A stretch of 5,584 nucleotides of DNA, from positions 1 to 5,584 of the forward strand of contig VGBY01000070.1 in assembly GCA_016870295.1 (NCBI GenBank), read 5' to 3'. This DNA is from Actinomycetota bacterium. GTDB taxonomy: Bacteria; Actinomycetota; Acidimicrobiia; Acidimicrobiales; Ilumatobacteraceae. Under the pieces are notes generated by a model. The model searched no databases. It was not told the origin of the DNA and saw only the letters and a program-made list of their open reading frames with translations. This document shows positions 1-5,471 of this stretch, piece after piece; position 1 is the first letter of the stretch, and each line of letters opens with the position of its first letter. The translations under genes and the position numbers were made by a program.

Positions 1-2
1 TG

Positions 3-227
3 TTGCACATCATGGGTGATCCGATGCCCGAGCGCGGGATTGACGGCTTGATTTCGGCCGGGTCGTGCGTCGATTTCGATCAACTTGGTGCGGCGTTCGA
101 AGTGCCGTGCAGTGGGCCGCACCAGGCAGTGGTGCGCGAACTGGTGCCATTCGACTCGCCGTGCGACAGCGACACCACGCAAGCGCGCGACCGCCAGGGG
201 ATGGGCACGGTGTGCATCGAGCCGTGA
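3..227 (+). CDS. Partial C-terminus of a probable secreted Cys-rich protein (septum-formation/LppU-like domain)
   Basis: The reading frame is open from the left window edge to a TGA at 225-227, so only the last ~74 residues are visible and the true start lies outside. The visible part holds four cysteines in a spacing that recalls small extracytoplasmic actinobacterial domains of the septum-formation/LppU type: GSCVDF, then VPCSGPH about 14 residues later, then SPCDSD, then TVCIEP at the very end. The GxCV...VPCsxPH...C...GTVC pattern suggests two disulfides in an exported protein or lipoprotein. No signal peptide or membrane segment can be checked because the N-terminus is missing. The TTG and ATG codons at the left edge should not be read as starts. 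The family call comes from motif resemblance only, and the function is unknown. Confidence 0.6.
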   Translation: MHIMGDPMPERGIDGLISAGSCVDFDQLGAAFEVPCSGPHQAVVRELVPFDSPCDSDTTQARDRQGMGTVCIEP

Positions 228-259
228 CGGTACGGCGCCGGGCGGAGGCATGCTGCCGC

Positions 260-265
260 TAGCCT
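260..265 (+). promoter_or_regulatory. Putative -10 box (TAGCCT) of the tRNA-Val gene
   Basis: TAGCCT fits the actinobacterial TANNNT -10 consensus and lies 13 nt before the mature tRNA 5' end. This would give a transcript start near 272 and a 5' leader of about 7 nt for RNase P to remove. The same hexamer occurs as the likely -10 of mshD at the other end of the window. No convincing TTGACA-like -35 is visible upstream. Confidence 0.4.
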
Positions 266-278
266 CACTGAGCACCAA

Positions 279-354
279 GGGCGATTAGCTCAGTCGGAAG
301 AGCGCTACGTTCACATCGTAGAAGTCGTGGGATCGAGGCCCGCATCGCCCACCA
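279..354 (+). tRNA. tRNA-Val (anticodon CAC), CCA encoded
   Basis: This folds as a full cloverleaf. The acceptor stem GGGCGAT (279-285) pairs perfectly with ATCGCCC (344-350), followed by discriminator A351 and an encoded CCA at 352-354. The D stem is GCTC/GAGC (288-291 with 300-303) around an 8-nt loop containing GG. The anticodon stem is CTACG/CGTAG (305-309 with 317-321) around loop TTCACAT, so the anticodon at 312-314 is CAC, which decodes GTG valine codons. The variable loop has 5 nt. The T stem GTGGG/CCCGC (327-331 with 339-343) contains one G-U pair. The T loop is ATCGAGG, so position 54 is A where T is usual. GTG is likely an abundant valine codon in this GC-rich genome. Confidence 0.96.
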
Positions 355-391
355 AGCGCAGTTCGTGGCGACCGACATTCGCCCACCAAGC
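345..391 (+). repeat. 13-bp direct repeat duplicating the tRNA-Val 3' end
   Basis: TCGCCCACCAAGC occurs at 345-357, spanning the last acceptor bases, the discriminator, the CCA and 3 nt beyond, and again exactly at 379-391. The copies are offset by 34 nt. The second copy lies in the spacer before the DUF3499 gene. A repeated tRNA 3' end is the footprint expected of integration or of recombination between tRNA genes, but the short spacing means that at most a scar remains. Confidence 0.7.
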
Positions 392-404
392 ACGCCATTC
401 TCCC

Positions 405-410
405 TACTCT
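405..410 (+). promoter_or_regulatory. Putative -10 box (TACTCT) of the DUF3499 gene
   Basis: TACTCT matches TANNNT and ends 8 nt before ATG 419, close to the 6-nt gap seen before three other genes here. The transcript would start at or near the ATG, making a leaderless or nearly leaderless mRNA. This supports choosing ATG 419 over GTG 365 or ATG 413. No -35 element is evident. Confidence 0.35.
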
Positions 411-418
411 TGATGCCA

Positions 419-1126
419 ATGAGTCGCAGTTGCGAAAAGCAAGGTTGCAACAAGCCAGCCGAAGTCGCTTTCGGTATCGACCGCATGGCGTGCGTCGTGT
501 GGCTGGAGAACTACGACGAGGACGAACCCAGGCACCTGAATCGCCTGTGCGACGAGCACGCCGCGCGACTCACACTGCCGCGCGGGTGGTCGTTCGACGA
601 TCGTCGTGAGCGATCACCACGCCTGTTCGTCGCCTCGCACCAGCGCGCAAAATCGGAGGCTGCGCGCAAGTCGGCGGCCAAGCCCGGCACGAAGCCACGC
701 AAGAGTGCAAACAAGACCGGAGCGATTCCGCGACGAACTTCGCGCGACACGTCTGCTCCTCTTAAGCGGATGGATGGGCCCGGGCTGTTCGACCCCACGT
801 TGCCGATGGATTCCCCGCGGCTAGCGCCACTATCGACCGAGCCGGTTGTTGCTGCGGTCAACACCACAATCGACACGACGGTCGACACCGCAGTCGAGAC
901 CACTGTGCCCGCCTACGCGCCAAAGTTCGACCGCACGAGCGACGTGGGCGGTGCACTGAACGCAACGGGGAGACTGCTGCGCCGCGCATTCTCCAGTCAG
1001 ACCAAGCCGATCGAACGTCCGACGAGCGACGACGACACCGCATCACAGCGCAGGGCATCAAACACCGACTCGTTACCGCAGGGTGACCACATCGACGATT
1101 TCAACCAGGGCGACCACGTTGAGTAG
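419..1126 (+). CDS. DUF3499 family protein with long disordered C-terminal tail
   Basis: Residues 1-60 match the actinobacterial DUF3499 pattern: MSRSCEKQGCNKPA at the N-terminus and LCDEHAARLTLPRGW at 43-57. C5, C10, C44 and H47 look like a small zinc-binding set (C-x4-C ... C-x2-H); C25 could also take part. The family has no established function. After residue 65 the chain becomes Lys/Arg/Ala/Ser-rich and probably disordered (75-117). It then carries LFDPTLP (123-129), a Thr/Val/Asp repeat (148-163), a short amphipathic basic helix with the core GRLLRRAF (184-191), and an acidic tail with two QGDH motifs. I chose ATG 419 (235 aa) because the family begins exactly with MSR-x-C and a TANNNT box precedes it. 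GTG 365 would give 253 aa but would translate the duplicated tRNA end. The SRPBCC gene follows after 30 nt and is probably co-transcribed. Confidence 0.82.
   Translation: MSRSCEKQGCNKPAEVAFGIDRMACVVWLENYDEDEPRHLNRLCDEHAARLTLPRGWSFDDRRERSPRLFVASHQRAKSEAARKSAAKPGTKPRKSANKTGAIPRRTSRDTSAPLKRMDGPGLFDPTLPMDSPRLAPLSTEPVVAAVNTTIDTTVDTAVETTVPAYAPKFDRTSDVGGALNATGRLLRRAFSSQTKPIERPTSDDDTASQRRASNTDSLPQGDHIDDFNQGDHVE
860..907 (+). repeat. Four in-frame 12-nt units coding (N/D/E)-T-x-(I/V)
   Basis: Within the DUF3499 gene, residues 148-163 read NTTI-DTTV-DTAV-ETTV, encoded by four consecutive diverged 12-nt units. This looks like slippage-type expansion within a disordered linker. A second small repeat near the 3' end encodes QGDH twice (CAGGG-T/C-GACCAC at 1079-1090 and 1106-1117). 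Confidence 0.6.
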
Positions 1127-1129
1127 CCG

Positions 1130-1145
1130 CGTCGAGTAGTCGACG
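1130..1145 (+). other. Short perfect hairpin in the DUF3499-SRPBCC spacer
   Basis: CGTCGA (1130-1135) and TCGACG (1140-1145) are perfect reverse complements around a GTAG loop, giving a 6-bp stem in the 30-nt spacer. There is no T-run, so it is not a canonical terminator. It could bind a protein, stabilise the mRNA end or be chance, since TCGA/CGAC words are common in this sequence. Confidence 0.3.
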
Positions 1146-1156
1146 TTCGCACCGCG

Positions 1157-1594
1157 ATGGATATTGAAGCAACGCTGCGCACCACAGCCCAACCGTCTGC
1201 AGTGGTCGCTCGTGTTGCCGAACTCGACAGATACCCCGAGTGGATGTCACTCGTGCACTCCGCCACCCGCATCGCCGACATGCCCGAACCAGCGTGGGAT
1301 GTCGAACTACGTGCCAAGGTGGGCCCTTTCGCCCGATCAAAGCGCCTGCGCATGGTGCGCTCGCAGTTCGTCGAGGGTGAGACGACGAACATCGTGTTCG
1401 AGCGACGAGAGACCGATGGTCGTCAACATGCCGCGTGGCGACTTCGCGTCGTCGTGCAACGAGCGTCGGATGGTTCGCATCTCACGATGCACCTGCACTA
1501 CGACGGACGCTTCTTCGTGTCGGTAGTTGAGGCGATTCTGCAGCAGAACATCGACGCCGGACGCCAGCGTCTCGGCGAGTTGCTCGCCGGCTAG
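1157..1594 (+). CDS. SRPBCC superfamily protein (polyketide cyclase/dehydrase-like lipid-binding fold)
   Basis: The product has 145 residues, the usual size for a single START/Bet v 1-like (SRPBCC) domain. Residues 1-20 look like the first strand and the helix start, followed by the characteristic LDRYPEWMSLV (23-33). Alternating strands fill the middle (48-56 VELRAKVGP, 78-84, 92-101, 108-116). A long C-terminal helix (about 120-143, with VVEAILQQNIDAGRQRLGELL) would close the hydrophobic cavity. No signal peptide or membrane segment is seen, so it is probably cytoplasmic. Such proteins bind small hydrophobic ligands; some act as cyclases or as coenzyme Q-type chaperones, but nothing here identifies the ligand. 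ATG 1157 has no good Shine-Dalgarno or TANNNT box in front, which fits co-transcription with the DUF3499 gene. It converges with rlmN. Confidence 0.8.
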   Translation: MDIEATLRTTAQPSAVVARVAELDRYPEWMSLVHSATRIADMPEPAWDVELRAKVGPFARSKRLRMVRSQFVEGETTNIVFERRETDGRQHAAWRLRVVVQRASDGSHLTMHLHYDGRFFVSVVEAILQQNIDAGRQRLGELLAG

Positions 1595-1600
1595 ACGTTT

Positions 1601-1641
1601 CGTCGTGGCTCGGGCGTCGTCAGACGTCGTGGCTCGGGCGT
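1601..1641. repeat. 17-bp direct repeat between convergent genes
   Basis: CGTCGTGGCTCGGGCGT occurs at 1601-1617 and identically at 1625-1641, 24 bp apart. Each copy is preceded by an AGACGT (1593-1598 and 1622-1627). The pair fills nearly the whole 49-bp gap between the SRPBCC stop (1594) and the rlmN stop (1644). An inverted pair ACGTTT (1595-1600) and AAACGT (1646-1651) frames it. No T-tract follows, so a classical bidirectional terminator is not evident. Confidence 0.7.
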
Positions 1642-1643
1642 GT

Positions 1644-2696
1644 TCAAACGTTGCGCCGCGCGGTCAGCACCACGGGCTGACCGGCCGCCAATTGTCCGCA
1701 CGCTGCATCGATGTCGGTGCCGCGATTGCGTCGCACCGTTGCGTTGACGCCACGGTCGCGTAGTCGGTCGGCGAATCGTCGCACGCCGGCAGCGTCGGTG
1801 CCGCGCGTGGGGAATCCCGGTGTCGGGTTCAACGGGATGATGTTGACGTGGGCGGTCGGCTTCAATGACAGCGCCAACTTGGCGAGCTCGTTTGCGTCAC
1901 GCGCGGTGTCGTTGACGCCTGCAATCAGCGCCCACTCAAAACTGATACGGCGGTTCTTGACGCGCAAGTAGTCGCGGCAGGCATCCATTAGATCCTTGAT
2001 TGGGTAGCGCTTGTTGATCGGCACGAGGTCGTCGCGCAAGTCATCGCGCGCCGCGTGCATCGACACGGCGAGATTCACCGGCAGTGGGCGAGTGGCGAGC
2101 GTACGAATTCCGGGGATGATTCCCACCGTCGACACCGTCAGGTGTCGCGCGGAGATGCCGATGTCGTCATGCAGGCGCTCAATCGCTGCCCACACGGCGG
2201 GTTCGTTGGCGAGCGGTTCTCCCATCCCCATGAACACGATGTTCGCCACGCGTTGCTGGCGCTGCTTGGCGTGGCGAGCGGCGCGCACCACCTGCTCCAC
2301 GATTTCGCCGGTCGTGAGTTGTCGATTGAAGCCGGCCTGCCCGGTGGCGCAGAATCCGCACGCCATCGCGCAGCCCGCCTGCGTGCTGACACACACCGTG
2401 ACACGATCTGCGTAGTGCATGAGTACCGTCTCGATCGGATGATTGCCGTCGACCAAGCGCCACAAGAACTTCACCGTGTCGCCCTTGTCGCTCACGCTCT
2501 CGCGCACGAGGGCCAGACTCGTCGGCAGTGCGGTGGCGAGTTTCTCGCGCAGCGCGGCAGAGATCGTGGTGATCTGGCCGACTTCCTGAAACTGTTTGTA
2601 GAGCCCTGACCACACCTGCTCGACGCGATACGCGGGTTCGCCCGCCATCACCTCGGCAAGCGTGGCGCGCGTGGCGTCGTAGAGGGTGGCGGTCAC
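1644..2696 (-). CDS. rlmN: Dual-specificity 23S rRNA/tRNA (adenine-C2)-methyltransferase RlmN
   Basis: A radical-SAM enzyme that methylates C2 of an adenosine in the 23S rRNA peptidyl-transferase region (E. coli A2503) and of A37 in some tRNAs. The 350 aa are close to the usual family length. The N-terminal helical domain (about 1-70) is followed by the radical-SAM core. The 4Fe-4S ligands are C109, C113 and C116 in CAMACGFC. C102, seven residues earlier, matches the family's conserved catalytic Cys. GMGEP (157-161) is the SAM-binding motif, and VSTVGIIPGI (188-197) and SMHAA (212-216) are family blocks. C333 in RGTDIDAACGQLA is the methyl-carrying Cys. All catalytic residues are intact. The start is GTG 2696; its first 4 nt (GTGA) contain the TGA stop of the upstream peptidase gene, so translation is probably coupled. 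GAAGG lies only 1 nt before the GTG, too close for a normal ribosome site. Confidence 0.97.
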   Translation of the reverse strand: MTATLYDATRATLAEVMAGEPAYRVEQVWSGLYKQFQEVGQITTISAALREKLATALPTSLALVRESVSDKGDTVKFLWRLVDGNHPIETVLMHYADRVTVCVSTQAGCAMACGFCATGQAGFNRQLTTGEIVEQVVRAARHAKQRQQRVANIVFMGMGEPLANEPAVWAAIERLHDDIGISARHLTVSTVGIIPGIRTLATRPLPVNLAVSMHAARDDLRDDLVPINKRYPIKDLMDACRDYLRVKNRRISFEWALIAGVNDTARDANELAKLALSLKPTAHVNIIPLNPTPGFPTRGTDAAGVRRFADRLRDRGVNATVRRNRGTDIDAACGQLAAGQPVVLTARRNV

Positions 2697-4504
2697 GCCT
2701 TCAAGTGTGGTGCGGCGAGCTGCTCGTAGTCGCGCATCCTCGCCCGCAGCACGTCGAGTGAGGCAGTCCAGAAGTCTTCCTGCGTGACATCGAGCCCGAA
2801 CGACTCACCGAGTTGCTCGGCAGAATCCATTCCGGCCCGTGACAACAAGTCGTCATACCCACCACGGAAACGCTCGGGGTCGCGCTTGTACTGCGCGTAC
2901 AAGCCCAAGCCGAACAGCAAGCCATACGTGTACGGCCAGTTGTAGAAGTGGCTGCCGTAGTAGTGCGGCTTGAGAATCCACATGTAGGGGTGCGCCGTCG
3001 ACTGATCGATGCCGTCGCCGTAGGCGCGGTTCTGCGCATCGCCCATCATTTCGTTGAACTCGCTGACCCCCAACGTGCGACGCTGACGGCGGGCGAACAC
3101 CTCCGACTCAAAGAGGAACCGACTGTGGATGTCGACCACCACCTGCGCGGCACCCTGCAAGTCGACGTCGAGCAGCGCGAGACGCTCGTCGCCCTGCAGG
3201 CGGGAGAGTCCCTCTTCCACTACGAGTGTTTCGCAGAAGATGCTGGCCGTTTCGGCAAGAGCCATCGGCAAGTTGCGCTGCATCGGTGTGCGGTGTGCGA
3301 GCTGGGTGTTGTGATAGGCGTGACCGAGTTCGTGCGCCGTTGTTTGCGCCGAGTCGACACTGCCGCTCCAGTTCAGCAACACGAGCGAGCGATCGTTGAC
3401 GAACGACATGCAGAACGCGCCACCGACCTTGCCCTCGCGCGGTTCGGCGTCGATCCACTGTTCATCGAGCGAACGATCGACGAGGCCGGCGAGGCGGTCG
3501 CTGTATGCGCTGAACGCACCACGCACCAACTTGACGCCGTCGTCCCACGAGATGTTGCTCGGGGCGAACGACAACGGGGCGAGCAGGTTCCACCATGACA
3601 GGCCGTTCGTGTCGCCGTTCAACTTGCCTTTCACTCGCAACCAACGACGAAAGTCGGGCAGCGACGCATGCACCGCCGACTGCATCGCGTCGAACGTTGC
3701 GCGACTGACGCTGTTGGCATAGAGCGACGCATCGAGCGGCGATGCCCACTCGCGGCGACGGTTCACCGTGTTGGCTTCGCCCTTGATTGCGTTCATCGCC
3801 GCGGCACACGACACGCCGATCGTCGGCCACGCGCGCATCTCCGCCTCGTACGCCGCCTTTCGCACGCGCACGTCGGGGTTGCTTGCCAAACCGCGCACGG
3901 CGGCCATCGGCAGATCCTTGGCGCCGTCGGGTAGTTCGACCCGCGTCTTGAGTTGCGATGTGACGTCGCCTTGCAACCGACCCCACGCCGATGAACCTGT
4001 CGTCGACAATTCGGAGTACAGGTTTTCTTCCGGCTCGCTCATCTGATGTTCGGCACGTGCCTGCAGGCGGCGCAACGGCCCGAGATGTTCGCGCGCCTGG
4101 TCGCTCACCTGCGAGAGTTCGTCCGCGCCGAGCGAGGCAACCCATTCCGCGAGGCGGGCGACGAGCGGCGACAACTTGGAATCCATCACCTCGAGTTCGG
4201 AGAGCAGGCCTTGTGCTTTCTCGTTGCGCGAATCGGTGCTCACCGTGGCGTAGACATAGGCGCCAAGGATGTTGTTGGCTTCGGCAACCGAGTTGAAAGC
4301 CGTGATCACCGCATCAGCGGCGTCGCCATCTTGCGCGGTTGGTTTGCGGGGCTCGGTACCGCGCACGTCGTGTTCGTCAAAGAGCGAAGTGAGGCGACCG
4401 ACGTCGGCACCGAGGCGCTCCATGGCATCCATGAATGAGCGGGAGTCGAACGATTCGTGAACGTCGGCGACGCTCCAGCGGGGCAGGGCGGGTGTTTCAG
4501 GCAT
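2693..4504 (-). CDS. pepF: M3-family zinc oligoendopeptidase (PepF-like)
   Basis: A cytoplasmic zinc metallopeptidase of the M3B oligoendopeptidase F type, which cleaves short peptides rather than folded proteins. The 603 aa match the family length. The N-terminal helical part (about 1-190) includes the region typical of the oligo_F domain, and the catalytic domain follows. The zinc site is complete: HELGH at 391-395 supplies H391, E392 and H395, and E418 in ALAETASIFCE is the likely third ligand. Downstream, HFYNWPYTYG (519-528) is the His/Tyr-rich block that lines the active site and stabilises the transition state. There is no signal peptide. ATG 4504 is preceded by a TANNNT box and no Shine-Dalgarno. 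The stop overlaps the rlmN start by 4 nt, and mshD ends 54 nt upstream. The family is certain, but the symbol is only by family resemblance. Confidence 0.93.
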   Translation of the reverse strand: MPETPALPRWSVADVHESFDSRSFMDAMERLGADVGRLTSLFDEHDVRGTEPRKPTAQDGDAADAVITAFNSVAEANNILGAYVYATVSTDSRNEKAQGLLSELEVMDSKLSPLVARLAEWVASLGADELSQVSDQAREHLGPLRRLQARAEHQMSEPEENLYSELSTTGSSAWGRLQGDVTSQLKTRVELPDGAKDLPMAAVRGLASNPDVRVRKAAYEAEMRAWPTIGVSCAAAMNAIKGEANTVNRRREWASPLDASLYANSVSRATFDAMQSAVHASLPDFRRWLRVKGKLNGDTNGLSWWNLLAPLSFAPSNISWDDGVKLVRGAFSAYSDRLAGLVDRSLDEQWIDAEPREGKVGGAFCMSFVNDRSLVLLNWSGSVDSAQTTAHELGHAYHNTQLAHRTPMQRNLPMALAETASIFCETLVVEEGLSRLQGDERLALLDVDLQGAAQVVVDIHSRFLFESEVFARRQRRTLGVSEFNEMMGDAQNRAYGDGIDQSTAHPYMWILKPHYYGSHFYNWPYTYGLLFGLGLYAQYKRDPERFRGGYDDLLSRAGMDSAEQLGESFGLDVTQEDFWTASLDVLRARMRDYEQLAAPHLKA

Positions 4505-4510
4505 GCAGCG

Positions 4511-4516
4511 AAACTA
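4511..4516 (-). promoter_or_regulatory. Putative -10 box (TAGTTT) of the M3 peptidase gene
   Basis: Read on the - strand, TAGTTT is followed by six bases and then ATG 4504. A transcript starting at the usual distance would begin at the A of the start codon, giving a leaderless mRNA that would also carry rlmN. The heptamer CCCGATA overlaps this box (4515-4521 on the + strand) and recurs 24 bp upstream (4539-4545). No clear -35 is visible. Confidence 0.5.
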
Positions 4517-4558
4517 TCGGGCGAGAACTACGGCCAGTTATCGGGTGGCGTTGCTGTG

Positions 4559-5299
4559 TTATTGGGCGGCGACGGCGCCGACGAAAACGTCGTCGTGATG
4601 CGCCACCGTCATGCCGAGCGACTCATAGAGCCGAATCGCCGCCGCGTTGTCGCCAGCGACGTAGAGCAAGCCGTGGTGCAGTCCGCGAGCGGCAAGATGC
4701 GCAAAGCCCGCGATCGTGAGGGCCCGACCGAGACCGGTGCCGTGCTGCGCGGGGTCGACGCCGATTACGTAGATCTCGCCGGCCGGCACCGAAGCGTCGA
4801 TGGTCGACTCGCCGTGCACATGGCCGTGTCCGGATTCGTGCACCTTCGTCCAGCAGAAGCCGGCAATACGACCAGCCACCTCGTAGATGAGAAATCCGGC
4901 CGCGTCAAACCATGGCTCGGCGATTCGTGAGGAGAGCACCTCGTGCGTCCAGTCGCCCTGCTCGGGGTGTGCGGCAAACGCGCGCGCGTTGACCGCGAGC
5001 CACTCCGCATCATCGATGCCAGGTCGAAAGGCGCGCGTCACAAAACCGTCAGGCACGCGATGACGTGTGGCGAGAGGCAGCGCACAACGCATGTGCAGAA
5101 GGGGAGCCGCTTGCTTCAGACCGTGCGACGCGGCAAGCGATCGCTCGTCAGCCGTCGACTCACAGATGAAACAACGCACCGTGCCTCCGCCGGCATGTTT
5201 CACCTGCGTAATCGCAGAGTTGAAGTCGTCACGTGAAACGCGACCGTGACCGCGAAGCACCCATCCGCGATTGATTCGCGAGATATGAATGCTTGACAC
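4559..5299 (-). CDS. mshD: Mycothiol synthase MshD (N-terminally short)
   Basis: A GNAT acetyltransferase that acetylates the cysteine amine of Cys-GlcN-inositol with acetyl-CoA, the last step of mycothiol synthesis. The C-terminal GNAT domain (about 84-245) carries MshD signatures: NARAFAAHPEQGDWT (104-118), EPWFDAAGFLIYE (128-140), GFCWTKVH (147-154) and GEIYVIGVDPAQHGTGLGRA (174-193). The last of these includes the acetyl-CoA loop QHGTGLG (185-191), followed by LYVAGDNAAAIRLYESLGM. The N-terminal domain is short: residues 1-83 seem to keep only the second half of the first GNAT repeat (GGGTVRCF..., LLHMRCALPL). The total is 246 aa against roughly 300-315 for typical MshD. The GTG 5299 start fits a TAGCCT box 6 nt upstream. 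Stop TAA at 4559-4561. It is divergent from nth and upstream of the peptidase gene. Confidence 0.9.
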   Translation of the reverse strand: MSSIHISRINRGWVLRGHGRVSRDDFNSAITQVKHAGGGTVRCFICESTADERSLAASHGLKQAAPLLHMRCALPLATRHRVPDGFVTRAFRPGIDDAEWLAVNARAFAAHPEQGDWTHEVLSSRIAEPWFDAAGFLIYEVAGRIAGFCWTKVHESGHGHVHGESTIDASVPAGEIYVIGVDPAQHGTGLGRALTIAGFAHLAARGLHHGLLYVAGDNAAAIRLYESLGMTVAHHDDVFVGAVAAQ

Positions 5300-5305
5300 G
5301 GCGAA

Positions 5306-5311
5306 AGGCTA
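5306..5311 (-). promoter_or_regulatory. Putative -10 box (TAGCCT) of mshD
   Basis: On the - strand TAGCCT is followed by TTCGCC and then GTG 5299. The 6-nt gap places the expected transcript start on the start codon, so the mRNA would be leaderless. There is no Shine-Dalgarno in between. This spacing decides the GTG start, which is otherwise unusual for its short N-terminus. Confidence 0.5.
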
Positions 5312-5407
5312 CCGATTCGTCGTCTCGGAGCACTTCGCGGTGGGATTCGCGGGGGCACGCCATGCTTCGCGCGCCGCGCACCAGGCCGCACCCCATGCTC
5401 GTGCGAT

Positions 5408-5413
5408 TACCGT
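5408..5413 (+). promoter_or_regulatory. Putative -10 box (TACCGT) of nth
   Basis: TACCGT matches TANNNT and is followed by AGGCGC and then GTG 5420, the same 6-nt gap as for mshD and the peptidase gene. It lies in the 120-bp divergent spacer 5300-5419, which also holds the mshD promoter. No -35 consensus is seen about 17 bp upstream. Confidence 0.45.
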
Positions 5414-5415
5414 AG

Positions 5416-5471
5416 GCGCGTGGCGAAGAAGAAGCAGTCGACGAAAAAGAAGCGCGTGGCGAAGAAGAAGC
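5416..5471 (+). repeat. 20-bp direct repeat at the nth start (36-nt period)
   Basis: GCGCGTGGCGAAGAAGAAGC is found at 5416-5435 and identically at 5452-5471. The 36-nt offset is 12 codons, so the repeat is in frame and encodes VAKKK twice, each time beginning with a GTG that could serve as a start. It looks like a recent tandem duplication, partly diverged in the intervening bases. Confidence 0.75.

Noticed and set aside
365..418. GTG 365 or ATG 413 as the DUF3499 start
   Set aside because: The family starts at MSR-x-C, which is ATG 419. GTG 365 would translate the tRNA 3'-end duplicate, and ATG 413 sits only 2 nt after the likely -10 box.
511..903. 130-aa - strand ORF opposite the DUF3499 gene
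   Set aside because: The + strand product has a recognisable DUF3499 head; the reverse frame has only low-complexity Ser/Arg/Val.
2055..2609. Long + strand ORF (184 aa) opposite rlmN
   Set aside because: It is the antisense shadow of a well-conserved radical-SAM gene, and its His/Arg/Ala-rich composition is typical of GC-rich reverse frames.
2948..3598. 216-aa + strand ORF opposite the peptidase gene
   Set aside because: It lies wholly within the M3 peptidase coding region, which has an intact zinc site, and its composition is that of an antisense frame.
3462..4145. 227-aa - strand ORF overlapping the peptidase gene in another frame
   Set aside because: It is a very Arg-rich out-of-frame reading of the same strand with no recognisable motif.
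5334..5371. Three TTCGCG words in the mshD-nth spacer
   Set aside because: The spacing is irregular, and this kind of GC-rich hexamer is expected to be frequent in this genome, so it is not good evidence for an operator.
5362..5415. Possible 17-codon leader peptide in the mshD-nth spacer
   Set aside because: The ATG...TAG frame overlaps the nth -10 box, so it would end before the nth transcript begins. It shows no attenuator-like codon run.
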